Below are positions 5,610 to 7,115 of a DNA stretch of 7,115 nt, one piece after another. The notes beneath the pieces were generated by a model. The model saw only the letters and a list, made by a program, of their open reading frames with translations. It searched no databases and was not told the origin of the DNA. The position numbers were made by a program, and so were the translations under genes. This stretch comes from an uncultured Faecalibacterium sp. (lineage in GTDB: Bacteria; Bacillota; Clostridia; Oscillospirales; Ruminococcaceae), in NCBI GenBank assembly GCA_902463905.1, contig CABQHF010000111.1, positions 1-7,115 of the forward strand, in the 5' to 3' direction. How positions within the stretch are numbered: position 1 is the stretch's first letter; the number at the start of each line of letters is the position of its first letter.

Positions 5610-5647
5610 TCTCTGCCGGCATCTCCACAACACAACATCTTTCTTTT

Positions 5648-5653
5648 AGGAGG
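5648..5653 (+). promoter_or_regulatory. Full-consensus ribosome binding site of atpE
   Basis: AGGAGG, 8 nt before the ATG and preceded by a T-rich stretch. It is the strongest such site in the operon and fits the need for about ten or more c subunits per enzyme. Confidence 0.85.
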
Positions 5654-5661
5654 ACAAACTT

Positions 5662-5943
5662 ATGACTGACTTCCAGTACCTGGCTCGTGGTATCGCTCTG
5701 GCAGGCTGCGGCATCGGCGCAGGCTGTGCACTGATCGCCGGCATCGGCCCCGGCATTGGCGAAGGCAACGCTGCTGCTGCTGCCTGTGAGGCCGTCGGCC
5801 GTCAGCCCGAGTGCAAGAGCGACGTGACCAGCACCCTGATCCTGGGCGTTGCCCTTTCCGAGACCACCGGTATCTACGGCTTTGTCACCGGCCTGCTGCT
5901 GATCTTCCTGGCACCCGGTATGTTCATGAAGTACCTGGCATAA
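5662..5943 (+). CDS. atpE: F-type ATP synthase subunit c, predicted Na+-binding two-carboxylate type
   Basis: A 93-aa two-helix hairpin proteolipid; many copies form the rotor ring. Helix 1 carries a GxGxGxGxG motif (G27, G29, G31, G33, G35), with E34 within it. The polar loop is GRQPE (46-50). Helix 2 carries LSETTGIY, with the ion-binding carboxylate E67 plus T68, T69 and Y72. E34 and E67 are 33 residues apart. The Na+ ring of Ilyobacter tartaricus uses Gln32, Glu65, Ser66 and Tyr70; that of Fusobacterium nucleatum uses Glu32 and Glu65. The present pattern fits the latter, so sodium coupling is predicted, with Thr in place of Ser66. Four cysteines (C16, C22, C42, C51) are unusual for a c subunit. 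ATG 5662 follows AGGAGG. Identification is certain; ion specificity is inference. Confidence 0.97.
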   Translation: MTDFQYLARGIALAGCGIGAGCALIAGIGPGIGEGNAAAAACEAVGRQPECKSDVTSTLILGVALSETTGIYGFVTGLLLIFLAPGMFMKYLA

Positions 5944-5980
5944 GCGTTTTACTCTGAAAACCGAACGAAAGGAGACGCTT
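5942..5980 (+). repeat. Inverted repeat framing the atpF ribosome binding site
   Basis: AAGCGT (5942-5947, overlapping the atpE stop) and ACGCTT (5975-5980, just before the atpF ATG) are perfectly complementary. A competing GTTTT/AAAAC hairpin (5946-5950 / 5957-5961) lies inside. Folding could partly limit atpF initiation relative to atpE, but the stems are short and the effect is unproven. Confidence 0.35.
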
Positions 5981-6490
5981 ATGGAACAAGTGTACCAGGC
6001 ACTGATCACCCTGGATGGCTGGACCTTTCTGGCCCAGATCTGCAACCTGATGATCCAGATGCTGATCTTTAAAAAGTTCCTGCTGAATCCGGTCAAGAAA
6101 GTCATTGCCGACCGCAAGGCCAAGGCGGACAGCGAGATCGCGGACGCCAAGAAGCTGCGGGAGGAAGCCCAGACCATGAAGGCCGAGTATGAGCAGAACC
6201 TGCAGAATGCCCGTGCCGAGGCCAACCAGATCGTGGCAAGTGCCCAAAAGACTGCCACTGCCCGCTCGGAGGAGATCGTGGGCGAAGCCCGTGCTCAGGC
6301 TGCTGCCCTCAAGCAGAAGGCCGAGGCCGACATTGCGCAGGAGCGCAAGAAGGCCGTGAACGAGGTCAAGGACGAGATCGGCGGCATTGCCATGGAGATC
6401 GCCTCCAAAGTGGTGGAGCGCGAGATCCGCGAAGAGGACCACAGGGACCTGATCGACGAATTTATCAAAAATGTGGGTGAAGCATCATGA
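5981..6490 (+). CDS. atpF: F-type ATP synthase subunit b
   Basis: A 169-aa peripheral-stalk subunit that works as a dimer and ties subunit a to F1 through the delta subunit. One N-terminal membrane helix spans about residues 12-34. Next comes the conserved hinge LNPVKKVIADRK (35-46), then a long charged, Ala-rich coiled coil to about 150 (repeated K/E/A patterns such as ADIAQERKKAV) and a C-terminal delta-binding segment. The length is normal. The start is ATG 5981 with AAAGGAG (5968-5974) six nt upstream. The TGA stop overlaps the atpH ATG (ATGA, 6487-6490), so b and delta translation are coupled. Confidence 0.96.
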   Translation: MEQVYQALITLDGWTFLAQICNLMIQMLIFKKFLLNPVKKVIADRKAKADSEIADAKKLREEAQTMKAEYEQNLQNARAEANQIVASAQKTATARSEEIVGEARAQAAALKQKAEADIAQERKKAVNEVKDEIGGIAMEIASKVVEREIREEDHRDLIDEFIKNVGEAS

Positions 6491-7026
6491 CCGAGATCGC
6501 AAGGATGTACGGCGGAAGCCTGTACGATCTGGCAGCGGAGGAAGGGCTTGAGACCCGCATCCTGGGAGAGCTGGAAGAAGTGAACGCACTTTTCAAGGCA
6601 AACCCGGACTACCTGCATCTGCTCAGCATCCCCAGCATCCCCAAAAAGGAGCGCTGCGGCCTGCTGGACGAAGCCCTGCGGGGGCAGGTCCATCTCTATG
6701 TGCTCAACTTTTTAAAGATCCTGTGCGAGAAAGGCACCCTGCGGGAGCTTGGCGGCTGCACGCGGGCTTACCGCATCCGCTACAATGAGGCACACGGCAT
6801 CCTGGAGGCAACGGCCACCTCGGCTATTGCCCTGACCAAAGAGCAGACGGCTGCCCTGCACCAGAAGCTGGAAGCCCTCACCGGCAAGACCATCGACCTG
6901 CAGACAAAGGTCGACCCGGCGGTGCTGGGCGGCATCCGTCTGGATATCGACGGCACCGAGCTGGACGGCACCGTGCAGAACCGTCTGGCGGCGCTGCGCC
7001 GGAACATTGCCGCAGTGACCCTGTGA
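6487..7026 (+). CDS. atpH: F-type ATP synthase subunit delta (OSCP)
   Basis: A 179-aa soluble subunit joining the b stalk to the top of the alpha3beta3 head. The N-terminal helical domain starts with the usual MTEIARMYGGSLYDLAAEE and continues through VLNFLKILCEKGTLREL (73-89). The C-terminal domain ends with the family signature VDPAVLGGIRLDIDGTELDG (142-161), then QNRLAALRRNI. The length matches the family. The start ATG overlaps the atpF stop by 4 nt. The only ribosome site is a weak GGGTGA (6475-6480), so translation probably depends on ribosomes ending atpF. 58 nt separate it from atpA. Confidence 0.95.
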   Translation: MTEIARMYGGSLYDLAAEEGLETRILGELEEVNALFKANPDYLHLLSIPSIPKKERCGLLDEALRGQVHLYVLNFLKILCEKGTLRELGGCTRAYRIRYNEAHGILEATATSAIALTKEQTAALHQKLEALTGKTIDLQTKVDPAVLGGIRLDIDGTELDGTVQNRLAALRRNIAAVTL

Positions 7027-7084
7027 CACAGGACGAATTTCCACCCGAAATGAAATTTATGAATTGAGTGGTGAACAAACAAAG

Positions 7085-7115
7085 ATGCAACTGAAACCTG
7101 AAGAGATCTCCAAGA
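7085..7115 (+). CDS. atpA: F-type ATP synthase subunit alpha, 3'-truncated by window edge
   Basis: Only ten codons are visible, MQLKPEEISK, which match the typical N-terminus of clostridial alpha subunits, and the position after atpH is the expected one. Alpha forms the non-catalytic nucleotide sites of the F1 head. The start is ATG 7085, preceded by GGTGA (7070-7074), a modest ribosome binding site 10 nt upstream. An in-frame TTG at 7064 is less likely. No terminator or promoter is seen in the 58-nt gap, so the operon continues out of the window. Confidence 0.88.
   Translation, partial: MQLKPEEISK

Noticed and set aside
4611..5633. A 340-codon minus-strand open frame across atpI and atpB
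   Set aside because: It is a shadow of recognised ATP synthase genes, with His/Gln/Arg-rich composition and no domain.

Overview
The window looks like chromosome of a low-oxygen gut Firmicute. GC-rich, strongly biased codons, compact intergenic regions, GC-stem/T6 terminators and F-type ATP synthase subunits of clostridial type suggest Oscillospiraceae/Ruminococcaceae, with Faecalibacterium or a close relative as my best guess. That guess rests on family recognition, not on a search. All genes read on the + strand.

Layout. (1) 1-1190: 3' part of glgA (glycogen synthase, GT5), cut by the window's left edge and closed by a hairpin terminator. (2) 1294-1637: a single-gene unit encoding a 61-aa four-cysteine zinc-ribbon-like protein of unknown function. 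Its upstream region is the oddest DNA in the window: a consensus -35 box, an 11-G homopolymer in the promoter spacer, a weak -10, and three copies of a GAACTTT-type motif in both orientations, two of which form a hairpin at the predicted transcript start. (3) 1693-3828: another single-gene unit with a strong promoter (TTGCAC-17-TATACT), encoding a 657-aa exported protein with seven propeller-like strand repeats. The zinc-ribbon and propeller genes end in near-identical terminators. (4) 3829-7115: the start of the ATP synthase operon, atpZ-atpI-atpB-atpE-atpF-atpH-atpA (atpA cut by the right edge), behind a strong promoter (TTGAAA-17-TATACT) and a structured leader of about 87 nt.

The atp genes encode the membrane assembly helpers (AtpZ, AtpI), the Fo motor (a, c, b) and the start of F1 (delta, alpha). 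The c subunit carries two carboxylates, Glu34 and Glu67, plus Thr68, Thr69 and Tyr72. This pattern matches the two-carboxylate Na+-binding rotor described for Fusobacterium nucleatum, so a sodium-coupled ATP synthase is predicted.

I see no RNA genes, CRISPR arrays, insertion sequences or phage genes. The best candidates for something undescribed are the poly-G promoter with its repeat-rich control region ahead of the small zinc-ribbon gene, and the exported propeller protein with a helical insertion.
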